From Parafrankia elaeagni (GTDB lineage: Bacteria; Actinomycetota; Actinomycetes; Frankiales; Frankiaceae): DNA of 42,651 nt. The notes beneath the pieces were generated by a model that had not been told where the DNA came from, ran no database searches, and saw only the letters and a program-made list of their open reading frames with translations. Below are positions 1 to 9,269 of this stretch, piece after piece. Location: assembly GCF_000374165.1 (NCBI RefSeq), contig NZ_KB893748.1, positions 1-42,651 of the forward strand, in the 5' to 3' direction. Position 1 is the stretch's first letter. Every line of letters starts with the position of its first letter. The position numbers and the translations under genes are program-made.

Positions 1-237
1 ATCCACACCCACGTCCGCCTGCACTGGGGAATCGAGAACCGCCTCCACTACATCCGCGACACCGCCTGGCGCGAGGACGCCTGCCACGCCTCCCGAGGAA
101 ACGGGCCCAGAAACCTCGCCACCATCCGCAACCTCGCGCTGAGTCTCCTCCGCCTCCACGGAGTCCGAAAGGTCAAGGAAACCCTCGAGCGCATCGCCGG
201 CGACCGCTACCGGGCACTCCACTACCTGGCTACATAG
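1..237 (+). CDS. ISAs1-family transposase, C-terminal part
   Basis: The first 78 codons of the window form the C-terminal end of a DDE transposase. Visible family hallmarks are HWGIENRLHYIRD near the start, then WREDACHASRGNGPRN and ATIRNLALSLLRLHG, which match the end of the catalytic domain of ISAs1/H-repeat transposases (HWxIEN, the final catalytic Glu, then a conserved NLAxxRxxAL helix). The protein would catalyse cut-and-paste or copying of its own element. The start and the first two catalytic aspartates are outside the window, so intactness cannot be judged. It reads towards the truncated binding-protein gene that follows. Confidence 0.85.
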   Translation: MHTHVRLHWGIENRLHYIRDTAWREDACHASRGNGPRNLATIRNLALSLLRLHGVRKVKETLERIAGDRYRALHYLAT

Positions 238-278
238 GGCAATGGATCGTCACACTAGGCGATCTTCGCGCAGCCCTG
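1..278 (+). mobile_element. Right end of an ISAs1-family insertion sequence (partial)
   Basis: The window opens inside a transposase frame that stops at 237. About 20 bp later lies a sequence (258-278) whose reverse complement begins CAGGGCTGCGCGAAGATC, which resembles the terminal inverted repeats of ISAs1-family elements. Coding sequence of an unrelated transporter protein starts directly after it, so 278 is the likely outer edge. The left end and target-site duplication lie outside the window and cannot be checked. Confidence 0.7.
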
Positions 279-613
279 GGCCCTGGCCCCCGATCCTGGG
301 GTTCACCCACGCGATGTTCGAGGTGCTCGCGCAGGCACTGGTCACCGTCGAATCCATCGACGAGCCGCAGGGGATCGCCGATGCGATCTCCGGGCTGCAG
401 CAGGCCCGCACTGTTGTCGGCCCCGTCACCTTCGGGGATCAGGCGAAACAGCTTCCGAAGAACGTCGCGAGTGTCCCGCTGGCCGGCGGGGTGTGGACGC
501 AGCAGAACAACGAGTTCGGCCTGCACGTCGTCAGCGCCACCACCCCCGGGCTCAACGTCACCGTCGAGCCTGACCAGAGGATGGTCGACCTGAGGTCCCA
601 GGAGGGCAACTGA
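279..613 (+). pseudogene. 3' remnant of a branched-chain amino-acid type ABC transporter solute-binding protein
   Basis: About 110 codons follow the IS end without a plausible native start. From codon GFTHAMFEV onward the sequence resembles the C-terminal lobe of periplasmic binding proteins of the Leu/Ile/Val family (Peripla_BP_6): the helix with FEVLAQAL, the segment AIADAIS-like/GLQQARTVVGPVTFG, and the closing PLAGGVW and LHVVSATTPG strands. The N-terminal signal peptide and first lobe are missing. The break coincides with the inferred IS terminus, so the element probably inserted into or deleted part of the gene. A frame continuing back to 242 runs into IS sequence and is not a natural N-terminus. 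The 5' part might lie on the other side of the IS, outside the window. Confidence 0.6.
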
Positions 614-644
614 CGTTCGGGACGGCCGGTCCCGGTGACGCAGA

Positions 645-689
645 CGGCGCGGGGGGTGCATCCCGAAAGGGGATGCACCCCCCGCGCCG
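645..689. terminator. Strong bidirectional hairpin terminator
   Basis: A perfect 20-bp inverted repeat (645-664 with 670-689) closes on a 5-nt GAAAG loop. It sits between the end of the binding-protein remnant (plus strand) and the end of the conservon (minus strand), where a shared terminator is expected. There is no clear T-tract on either side, so termination would rest on stem stability. Confidence 0.7.
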
Positions 690-740
690 TTGTCACAGCC
701 ATCGTGCGGGCAGTGGGGCGGTCGAACCCACGGCCCAGGG

Positions 741-1337
741 TCAGGTACGCGCCGCCGCGCGCGTCATCGTGTGCTCGACCACCGCGATCAGGGCGGTCTT
801 GGTGGAGTCGCGGTTGCGGGCGTCGCAGGTGATGATCGGGACGGCCTGGTTGATCTGCAGCGCCTCCCGGACATCCTCGATGGAGTGTCGCAGGATGCCG
901 TCGAAGCAGTTCACCCCGACCACGAACGGCAGCTGGCGCTGCTCGAAGTAGTCGACGGCCGCGAAGCAGTCCGCGAGCCGCCGGGTGTCTGCCAGCACGA
1001 TCGCGCCGATGGCGCCGCGCACGATGTCGTCCCACATGAACCAGAACCGGTACTGCCCGGGCGTCCCGAACAGGTAGAGGATCAGGTCCTCATCGAGGGA
1101 GACACGGCCGAAGTCCATCGCCACGGTCGTGGTGGTCTTGTCCACGAGGTGTGTGAGGTCGTCGACATGCGCGCCGGCCTCGGTCATGACGGCCTCGGTG
1201 CGCAGCGGGACGATTTCGGACACGGAGCCCACGAACGTCGTCTTGCCGGCGCCGAACCCGCCTGCCACCACGATCTTGACCGAGGTCGTGGCGACGGCGG
1301 AGTTGACCCGTCGGTGGTCAGAGCTTTCGAAGGCCAC
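741..1337 (-). CDS. cvnD: Conservon small GTPase (CvnD-like)
   Basis: This 198-residue protein is the Ras-like GTPase that ends a conservon operon. The P-loop GGFGAGKTTFVG lies at about residues 25-36, a switch-II-like FGTPGQYRFWFMW follows, and the base-recognition region reads VGVNCFDG rather than a canonical NKxD. In Streptomyces conservons CvnD associates at the membrane with the kinase and two small partners, in a complex compared with eukaryotic G-protein receptors. I chose the GTG at 1337 because it gives the usual N-terminus and a short overlap (20 bp) with the upstream cvnC; an in-frame start at 1376 would overlap more. Function in this organism is inferred from the family. Confidence 0.85.
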   Translation of the reverse strand: MAFESSDHRRVNSAVATTSVKIVVAGGFGAGKTTFVGSVSEIVPLRTEAVMTEAGAHVDDLTHLVDKTTTTVAMDFGRVSLDEDLILYLFGTPGQYRFWFMWDDIVRGAIGAIVLADTRRLADCFAAVDYFEQRQLPFVVGVNCFDGILRHSIEDVREALQINQAVPIITCDARNRDSTKTALIAVVEHTMTRAAART

Positions 1338-1677
1338 TGAGAACCCTTTCGAGCAACGCGAGATCCGGCGCCTCATCGCGGTCCGGCTGCTGATGGACGC
1401 GGACGAAGCCTTCGTCCGCCATATCGCCTACCAGGACGCGGGCGACCCCGAGAGGCACCCTCAGACCGGCTGCGATCTCAGCGATTGACCGCACCTGCCG
1501 GCACATCGCGGCGATGGTCTGCTGCTCCAGGTTGAGGCTTAGTGCCCGCTCCTCACCGAGCGGGGTCGTGAAGACGAGTGCCTCGATGGCGAGCTCGTAG
1601 CGTGACCGAGTTCGCCCGCCGGTCATCGCGTAGGGACGGACGACCGGTCCGGGCGCGTTCTCGGGATCGATGCTCAC
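1318..1677 (-). CDS. cvnC: DUF742 conservon protein (CvnC-like)
   Basis: A 119-residue protein with the DUF742 signature: VRPYAMTGGRTRSRYELAIE near the N-terminus, EQQTIAAMCR in the middle, then a winged-helix-like segment SIAEIAAGLRVPLGVARVLVGDM and the closing LLERVLSGLRKL. DUF742 proteins always travel with a roadblock protein and a small GTPase and are thought to be adaptor or DNA-binding-like modules of the conservon complex; the exact role is unsettled. The GTG start at 1677 has a purine-rich site (AGGGAG) about 6 nt upstream and lies 22 bp after the end of cvnB. Its 3' end overlaps the start of cvnD, which suggests translational coupling. Confidence 0.88.
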   Translation of the reverse strand: MSIDPENAPGPVVRPYAMTGGRTRSRYELAIEALVFTTPLGEERALSLNLEQQTIAAMCRQVRSIAEIAAGLRVPLGVARVLVGDMADEGFVRVHQQPDRDEAPDLALLERVLSGLRKL

Positions 1678-1699
1678 CCTGACTCCCTGGACTTACCGT

Positions 1700-2122
1700 T
1701 CACCGCGGAAGCGTCCCTTGCAGCTCGGCCCGCAGGGCCGGAGTGAGGACGTCCTTGGCGCGGCTGACGAGCAACGCCATCTCGTAGCCGACCAGCCCGA
1801 TGTCGCAGGACGGTGCGGCGAGGACGGCCATGCTGGCCCCGTCGCTGATGGCCATGATGAACAGGAAGCCCAGTTCCATCTCGACGACGGTCTGCGTCAC
1901 CGCACCGGCCTCGAAGACCCGGGCGGCGCCGCCGGTGAGGCTCACCAGCCCGGACGCCACCGCGGCGAGCTGGTCGGCCCGGTCCCGGGGGAAACCGTCC
2001 GAGACGGCCAGCAGCAGTCCGTCGGCGGAAACCACCACGGTGTGGGCGACGCCCGGAACCCGGTCAACAAAGTTGTTGATCAACCAGTTGAGGTTCTGGG
2101 CCTCGGAACTCACGGGTGTCAC
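1700..2122 (-). CDS. cvnB: Roadblock/LC7 domain protein (CvnB-like)
   Basis: The 140-residue protein is a single roadblock/LC7 domain: LNWLINNFVDRVPGVAHTVVVSADGLLLAVS at the N-terminus, then the helix with ADQLAAVASGLVSLTGGAARVF and the strand GFLFIMAISDGASMAVLA. In bacteria such proteins act as GTPase regulators or scaffolds, the best-known case being MglB with MglA; in conservons CvnB pairs with CvnD and CvnA. The GTG start at 2122 overlaps the stop of the kinase gene as GTGA, the pattern of tight translational coupling. It is one of four consecutive minus-strand genes that form one operon. Confidence 0.9.
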   Translation of the reverse strand: MTPVSSEAQNLNWLINNFVDRVPGVAHTVVVSADGLLLAVSDGFPRDRADQLAAVASGLVSLTGGAARVFEAGAVTQTVVEMELGFLFIMAISDGASMAVLAAPSCDIGLVGYEMALLVSRAKDVLTPALRAELQGTLPR

Positions 2123-5100
2123 CGTTCCTCCTGCGCGTCACGTCGGGGATTTCTCGTGGTGTCAACTCCGACATCACGTCCCTGCCGCACGCCCTGGTAG
2201 AAGCTGGCGAGCCGGCCACCGACGGCCTGTGGGGAGCGTGTCGCCGCCGGCTCGGGGGGACGCCGGCTGGGCGCTGGTTCGGCGCTGCCGGGCACGAGAT
2301 GGGTCATGGGAACTCGAACCGGGAGTCCTGACCGGGTGGTGCCGCCGGCACTGGGCTGGCGGAGCTGCTCCGCGGCCTTCCAGCCCTCGTCGCCCGCGGA
2401 CGACCAGGATCCGTCCGCAGCCTGCCCGGCGGGAGCCATGGGCTGCGGACCGGTCTGCGGCACCTGGCGGGGAGCCTGAGCCGCGGCGGCGGGGACCTGC
2501 ACGCCGGGACCGGGGCGGCGGATCCCCCGGCCGGGGGAGTCCAGTGCCGGCTCGCCGCGGAGCGGTGACCGCGGCGGGCCCGGCGGCTGGATACCGGTGC
2601 CCGGTCGGGCGGGAGCCTGCGGCTGGGCCGGCTGGGCCCGCCGGGGGAGCGGTGTGGCCTGGACGGGCGGGCCCGCCGGGGCCTGCCCGCGGCGGCCCGG
2701 AGCGGGCCGACCGTTCACCGCGCCGTTGCCGTTGCCGGCGCCGTTCGCGGGTGGCGGGGTCTTGCGCTGGAACCAGGCCGACACCGAGTCGAAGATCGGC
2801 GTGGTGAAGGTTTCGTCGTCCTCCAGCTCGCCCGTCGCCGTCTCGCCGGTGTCCTCGGCATGGCCGAACGTGGAGCTCTGGTTCGGCCCGGTCTCGCCCG
2901 GGCCGATCTCCCGGTTCCCGCGGAAGGCCGCAGCCAGGCCCGGGCCGGTGCGCGGGAACGGGTCACCCGTGTCGGGTGCGGGCCGCCCGGCACCGCGGTT
3001 GAACACCCCGCCCGGGCGCGACAGTGCGTCGGTGTCGGGCTCGCTGTAGACCTGGTTCGGGCCCGAGGGCGGCCCGATCTGCAGCGGGCCGGACAGGTCG
3101 TCCCCACCGCGGACGTCCGCGAGCGGGTAGCCGTTGGAGTCGGTGAGCCCTCGCCCGGCGTCCGGGCCCCGGTTCGGGCCGGGCCGGTCCAGGTGCCCGG
3201 GAAGCTCCAGCGGGCCGGTGTGCTCCCGGGGACCGGTGAGCTCCTGTGGGCCGGTGTACCCACGCGGCCCGGTGTGCTGCTGTGGCCCGGTCTCCGCCCG
3301 CCGCCCGCCGGTTTCCAGCGGGTAGGTGTAGGGGCGCTCGCCGGTGTGCGGCTCCTCGGCGTAGCCGCCCTGGTCATAGCCGCCCTGGTCGTAGCCGGTA
3401 CCGCCCCGGTGGGGCAGCGAGCCGGAGTCGAAGGCCTCGAGCGGGTACTCGGCGGAATCCTCGGGGCCGCTCCGCCCCTGGTCGGGGAAGCCGGCAGGCG
3501 GGCCGGCGTCGAACCGGTCGGGCCCGGTGGAGCCGGGCCCGCTGCCAGTGTCCCGGGCGAACTGGCCGTTGCGCCCGGCCCGGTCGTCCCGTTCCCCCCA
3601 GCCGTCCCGCTCACCGCGGCCAGCGGGTTCGGCGGAGTCGGGCCGGGGCGGGCGGGGCCCGCCGAACAGCGATGCTCCGCCGGGGCTGGTGAAGCCACCG
3701 CCCGGTGCCTGCCCGAACCCGGCACCGTTGCCGCCGGGGGCGACGGACGAGCCACCTGCGGCCGAGGCGGTCGCCGGGTCGACGATCGGGTTGAAGCTCG
3801 TGGTCTGCAGGCCCGACCCGATGCCGTTGCGCTCGGGCGCGGGCGGAAGAGCGGGCGGACCGGCCGGGCCGGCCGGGCCGGCCGGGCCGCGGCCGCCGGC
3901 CGAACCGGCGTCCCGCCCGTTCGCGGGGGCGATCGCGCCCGGGCGCGGTCCGCTCGGCAGCGCACCGCTGTCACCGGTGACCAGCTTGGCGGGCAGGCGG
4001 ACGACTGCGGTGATACCGCCGGAGGCGGATTCGCGCAGCTGGACCCGGATGCCGTGGCGGCTGGCCAGCCGGCCGACAGCGAACAGACCCATCGTCCGGG
4101 AGACGGAGACGTCGACGACCGGCGGGTTCGCGAGCCGCTCGTTGACCCGTTCGAGCTCCTTGGCGGGCATGCCGATGCCCTGGTCCTCGATCTCGATCAT
4201 CGCGCCGGCGCCGGGGCCCAGCGAGTGGCTGGACACCGCGACATCGGTGACGGGCGGCGAGTAGGAGGTGGCGTTCTCCAGCAGCTCGGCGATCAGATGG
4301 ACCACGTCGCTGACACCGCTGCCGGCGATGGAGACCGGCGCGGCGCCGGTCTGCTTCACCCGGGTGTACTGCTCCACCTCGGAGATGGCGGCGAGGACGA
4401 CCTCGTTGACCGGCACCGGGTGCGTCCACCGGCGTGCGGTGTCCGTCCCGGCGAGGACCAGCAGGGACTCGTTGTTCCGCCGCATACGGGTGGCGAGGTG
4501 GTCGAGCTTGAAGAGGTTGGCGAGCTGGTCCGGGTCCTGCTCGCGGTTCTCCAGATCGTCGATCAGGCGAAGCTGGCGCTCGACGAGGCCCTGGCTTCGC
4601 CGGGAGAGGTTCACGAACATCGCGTTGACGTTGTTCCGCAGGACGGCCTGCTCGGAGGCGAGCCGGACCGCCTCGCGGTGGACGGCGTCGAACGCCCGCG
4701 CGACTTCACCGATCTCCTCGTCGGAGTCGATACCGATCGCCTCGACGTCGTCGTCGAGGGTCTGGTCGGTGGAGTCACGCAGGCGGCGGACGGCCTCGGG
4801 CAGTCGGCGCCCGGCGACGTCGAGGGCCGCGGTTCGCAGCGAGAGCAGCGGGCGGACGAGTGACCGGGCGACGACCACGGCCGCGAGCAGCGCGGTGGCG
4901 AGAATGAAGACGATCAGCAGACCGGAGAGCAGGGCCCCGCGCTGGATTCCGCCGCGCAGCTCGTCGACCCGGTCGTCGGCGTCGTTGACCAGGCTGGCGC
5001 TGACCTCGTTGCTGCGGTCGAGGGTCTCCTTGGTCACCCGCGCCCACTTGTCGGACGCGGGCGCCGCCGGCGTCGTCAGCGGCACGTCCGTGGGAGCGTC

Positions 5101-6024
5101 GAGAATCTGTTCCGTATACAGAGCGGTGAGTGCGATGTCCGGATTCTCAACGCTGACATTGTCACGGTAGGTAGCGAGCTGGGCGGGCGTCGCATCTCTC
5201 TCGAATGCGCGAATCAGTTCGGTGCGCTGCGAGTAGGTGGTGAGGAACTCACGGTAGTCGTCGGTCGAGAATGGCTGCGCGCCGACGATGACGCCGTGCG
5301 CAAGCGCCTGTGCGTTGGCGAGTTCCTCGTCCGCCCGGACAAGGTGATCATTGGCGTTGACGCTGGTGAGTAGTTCCTGATCGTCATTTCCCTGCGGGAT
5401 GAGGATCACGAGGTCGATGAGCGAGTCGATGATCGGCTTGTAGGCGGTGCGCACCGAGTCCGGGTCCGCGATCCGCGCGACCGAAGTACGGATGCCCTCG
5501 ATCCGGCCCAGCGCCGTGTCGGCGTTGACCAGCGCCTCGCTGACCTCCGGCCCGAAGGAGCCCCGGCGGCGGTCGGCGGTGCTCCGGTAGCCGGCGAGGG
5601 CGTCGTCCACCGCGGTCTGCAGGACCGTCACCGACGGCGCGACGCCACCGGGACGCGTGGCCACGAAACTGGTGGTGAACGTCCGCTCCTGCTGCAGGGC
5701 GTAGATCAGAGGTGCGGCCGACCTGTTGATCTCGATGAGATCGCGGATTCGGTTGACATCACGCGTGCTGGTCAGAACCGACGCCGCCTGGATCGACGAG
5801 TTGACCAGGATGGCCACGACCGGTACGGCAAGAATTGCGATCAGTTTGGTGCGCACCCGCCAGTTGGTCGGGTCGGTCACCAACTGGCGGAGGCCGCGGC
5901 GGCCGGATCTTTCCGGGCGCGGCGGCATGGGGGGCTGGTCGTCGTGATGCCCGTCGCCTTCGACGGGCGAACCAGCAGCCGGCATCGGCGGCTGATCTGC
6001 GGCCATGCCCGTGGTGCTGGCCAT
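2119..6024 (-). CDS. cvnA: Nitrate/nitrite-sensor type membrane histidine kinase (CvnA-like)
   Basis: A protein of about 1301 residues heads the conservon. One transmembrane helix at about 60-80 and a second at about 364-388 bracket an extracytoplasmic helical region that begins with LQQERTFT, typical of NIT (nitrate/nitrite-sensing) domains. A HAMP linker follows, then a dimerisation helix with FKLDHLATRMRRN (candidate phospho-His near 509), and a HATPase domain with the N-box ELLENATSYSPP and G-boxes EDQGIGMP and GLFAVGRLASRHG up to about residue 690. The last ~600 residues are low-complexity and Pro/Gly-rich, with short TGP repeats. The ATG at 6024 is preferred because further extension (to 6222) adds sequence without family resemblance, but its ribosome-binding site is weak. 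The ligand is inferred from the domain name only. Confidence 0.85.
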   Translation of the reverse strand: MASTTGMAADQPPMPAAGSPVEGDGHHDDQPPMPPRPERSGRRGLRQLVTDPTNWRVRTKLIAILAVPVVAILVNSSIQAASVLTSTRDVNRIRDLIEINRSAAPLIYALQQERTFTTSFVATRPGGVAPSVTVLQTAVDDALAGYRSTADRRRGSFGPEVSEALVNADTALGRIEGIRTSVARIADPDSVRTAYKPIIDSLIDLVILIPQGNDDQELLTSVNANDHLVRADEELANAQALAHGVIVGAQPFSTDDYREFLTTYSQRTELIRAFERDATPAQLATYRDNVSVENPDIALTALYTEQILDAPTDVPLTTPAAPASDKWARVTKETLDRSNEVSASLVNDADDRVDELRGGIQRGALLSGLLIVFILATALLAAVVVARSLVRPLLSLRTAALDVAGRRLPEAVRRLRDSTDQTLDDDVEAIGIDSDEEIGEVARAFDAVHREAVRLASEQAVLRNNVNAMFVNLSRRSQGLVERQLRLIDDLENREQDPDQLANLFKLDHLATRMRRNNESLLVLAGTDTARRWTHPVPVNEVVLAAISEVEQYTRVKQTGAAPVSIAGSGVSDVVHLIAELLENATSYSPPVTDVAVSSHSLGPGAGAMIEIEDQGIGMPAKELERVNERLANPPVVDVSVSRTMGLFAVGRLASRHGIRVQLRESASGGITAVVRLPAKLVTGDSGALPSGPRPGAIAPANGRDAGSAGGRGPAGPAGPAGPPALPPAPERNGIGSGLQTTSFNPIVDPATASAAGGSSVAPGGNGAGFGQAPGGGFTSPGGASLFGGPRPPRPDSAEPAGRGERDGWGERDDRAGRNGQFARDTGSGPGSTGPDRFDAGPPAGFPDQGRSGPEDSAEYPLEAFDSGSLPHRGGTGYDQGGYDQGGYAEEPHTGERPYTYPLETGGRRAETGPQQHTGPRGYTGPQELTGPREHTGPLELPGHLDRPGPNRGPDAGRGLTDSNGYPLADVRGGDDLSGPLQIGPPSGPNQVYSEPDTDALSRPGGVFNRGAGRPAPDTGDPFPRTGPGLAAAFRGNREIGPGETGPNQSSTFGHAEDTGETATGELEDDETFTTPIFDSVSAWFQRKTPPPANGAGNGNGAVNGRPAPGRRGQAPAGPPVQATPLPRRAQPAQPQAPARPGTGIQPPGPPRSPLRGEPALDSPGRGIRRPGPGVQVPAAAAQAPRQVPQTGPQPMAPAGQAADGSWSSAGDEGWKAAEQLRQPSAGGTTRSGLPVRVPMTHLVPGSAEPAPSRRPPEPAATRSPQAVGGRLASFYQGVRQGRDVGVDTTRNPRRDAQEER

Positions 6025-6436
6025 CGGTTGTCTGCGCACGTACCTTCGCAACCTCTCCGCCAGCCTCCCGGAACAGGTCGTACCAGGATGGCTCGGTATC
6101 GGGGCCCGGATGTCCCTCACAACGCACCTTAGCGGTACAGAGTGAGCACCCGAAAGGCGCCCACCGTACGCCCGTTGTGGAGCGCGGGCCAGTTGTGGCG
6201 GTTTGCCGTCCACGTTTGTCACTGATGCCCATCTCTGCGGGCACTGTCAGTCGGCCGATGCATCACTCACCGGTGCCCTTCTCCGACCTTTGCGATCCGA
6301 TCCGGGCTTCATGGTCTTCGGAGGCGGTTCGTCGGCTGGTTCGTCCGGGCGGTCCGAAGACACCTCCAATGTGGCGGCAGTGCCGGCGGTCGTGCCACCC
6401 GGCGCGGGCCCGCCGCGGGCTCCGTACGCTTGATGG
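6025..6436. other. Divergent intergenic region between conservon and guaA
   Basis: No convincing gene is seen in these 412 bp. It must hold promoters for both directions. On the minus strand TAAGGT (6126-6131) fits the actinobacterial -10 pattern TANNNT and would leave a leader of about 95 nt before cvnA; no good -35 is visible. On the plus strand the -10 for guaA lies at 6425-6430. Confidence 0.5.
6425..6430 (+). promoter_or_regulatory. Candidate -10 box for a leaderless guaA transcript
   Basis: TACGCT matches the actinobacterial -10 pattern TANNNT. Six nucleotides separate it from the GTG at 6437, so the expected transcription start falls on or next to the first base of the start codon. 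No Shine-Dalgarno sequence precedes the GTG, consistent with a leaderless mRNA. A -35 box is not obvious. Confidence 0.5.
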
Positions 6437-8034
<1,598 letters not shown>

Positions 8035-8044
<10 letters not shown>

Positions 8045-8073
8045 CGACCAGCTGGGTGGGAGTGGCGACCAGC
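8035..8073. repeat. Short tandem duplication spanning the guaA stop codon
   Basis: An 18-bp unit (GTGGGAGTAGCGACCAGC, 8035-8052) recurs with one mismatch at 8056-8073, a period of 21 bp. The first copy contains the guaA stop codon TAG; the second has TGG at that place. Confidence 0.85.
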
Positions 8074-8751
8074 CCGCCGCCGGCGGCCCGCGCAGGCTTG
8101 CCGGCGGTTGGTTCGCGCGCCCCCGCACCCGCTTCGAGTCGCTGCTGTAGCGCCGGCCGCACCGCCGCCGCACCGCCGCTGCACCGCTGTTGCCGACGCG
8201 GGGTCGGTGCGGGCGGCAGTGCGGGCGGCAGTGCGGCGAAACCTGGCAGCAGCGGGCCGCGCGCGGACCCGGCCGGGGTGCGGGGGCCGCGCCGGATCCG
8301 TCGGCAGGGCGTATGTGGCAGCGTGCCGTGTTGGGAAATACGTGTTTCGCCATTGCGGTGGTCAGTGTCGGTCAGTGTCGCAGTCGTGGATTTCATGCGG
8401 ATGCGGCCGCTGGAGCCCGATAGCGGCTGCCAGGGTGTGCGTATTGCGGCCGCGGTCCCGCCGGGTGTGCGGGAGGTCCCGTCCGGGCGGGTGAGATGCC
8501 GTGTCCGGCGGACGGGGTGGCCGGCTGTTCGGTTGTGGTGGGGTCATCGGGATCTGTAGCACTCCGCGGCGACATCCCGTGGGTGTGTCCGCCGCTCATT
8601 CCCGCACTGGTTGGTTGCGGGTTCGGCCGCTGGTTCACGAGGCGTTCGTGTCGCGATCGTGGCGCGATGATTCACGCGCAGGCTCGCCGCTTGTCGGCCG
8701 CCTGGCATTGTCACGCTATGCGCCGGTAACGGCTCACTCGTTGTCGAACCG

Positions 8752-8780
8752 GACATTAGGGATAATCAACCCCTAACGTC
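8752..8780. promoter_or_regulatory. AT-rich imperfect inverted repeat, candidate operator
   Basis: GACATTAGGG (8752-8761) is mirrored by CCCTAACGTC (8771-8780) with one mismatch and a 9-nt centre. It is unusually AT-rich for this window and lies just before a TTGACA hexamer (8788-8793), a placement that suits a regulator-binding site. No regulated gene is clear. Confidence 0.35.
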
Positions 8781-9008
8781 GGAGTTGTTGACATGGAGCA
8801 ACCCCTCTTCTCTGCTTCCGCGCCAATATCGTCCCTCCCTCCGGTGCTGGTCGCCGTAGGAGCTCGATCAGGTGTCGGGCTGCTGGGCCAGCCGTCCCTC
8901 CGCCCATGTGGGCGGAGCGCGAACCACGCGGGTGACGGGCGAACGCCTCGCGCGGGCCGCGGTTGCGCGCGAGATGGCCGGCCCAGGTCGGGGGGACCCG
9001 GGCACGCC

Positions 9009-9040
9009 ACCCGGCGCCGGGTCGACCCGGCGCCGGGTCG
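9009..9040. repeat. Tandem pair of 16-bp palindromic units
   Basis: The unit ACCCGGCGCCGGGTCG occurs twice head to tail (9009-9024 and 9025-9040). Each contains the perfect 14-bp palindrome ACCCGGCGCCGGGT, so the block can form two adjacent hairpins or bind two dimers. Confidence 0.8.
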
Positions 9041-9152
9041 AACGGGCGCCCGTCCAGGCAGTACGTGCGTGGACGGCGTAGGCCTGGTTTGACTACGTCC
9101 CGGTCGCGGCGCACCCTGGAGAGGTGCCGCAGTCCCTCATGGTGATTACGTA

Positions 9153-9220
9153 GGCGCGCGACCGCCCCGAGCGGGTCGCGCGCCGAGCCCTTCCGCCCTA
9201 TGGCGGGGGGCTTTTTTGTT
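9153..9220 (+). terminator. Double-hairpin intrinsic terminator with T-tract
   Basis: A 13-bp GC stem (9153-9184, one bulge) is followed directly by a second stem (about 9186-9212, loop CTAT) and six T residues (9212-9217). This is the clearest intrinsic terminator on the plus strand, yet the nearest upstream plus-strand gene, guaA, ended 1.1 kb earlier. It lies about 50 bp before the start of the next gene. Confidence 0.8.
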
Positions 9221-9269
9221 TGCCGCGGCCGCAGGTGGAGGTGGCCGCCGAGCCACCGGGAGAGTGTTG

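Larger units (their letters stand above)
8045..9269. other. 1.2-kb region without a convincing gene
   Basis: Open frames on both strands here show repetitive Arg/Pro/Gly composition and no recognisable domains, so I leave them out. The region holds a duplicated guaA 3' end, short CGGCAGTG-type direct repeats near 8210-8240, an inverted repeat at 8752-8780, a consensus-like TTGACA at 8788-8793 without a matching -10, two tandem palindromes at 9009-9040, and a strong plus-strand terminator ending near 9217. A small RNA or an attenuated leader of the downstream dehydratase gene could end at that terminator. A short frame beginning at ATG 8793 has a GGAG eight bases upstream but its translation looks non-coding. 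Confidence 0.5.

Noticed and set aside
700-740. tRNA-like T-arm sequence (GGTCGAACCC)
   Set aside because: No matching acceptor, D or anticodon arms around it; it is just the conservon 3' flank.
2860-4863. Long plus-strand open frame opposite the sensor kinase gene
   Set aside because: It is the antisense shadow of cvnA. The translation is Val/Arg/Gly-rich without domains, and the opposite strand encodes a complete HATPase.
8793-9092. Possible 99-codon gene with GGAG upstream
   Set aside because: Arg/Gly/Pro-rich translation with no ordered segment, running through the tandem palindromes; more likely non-coding.
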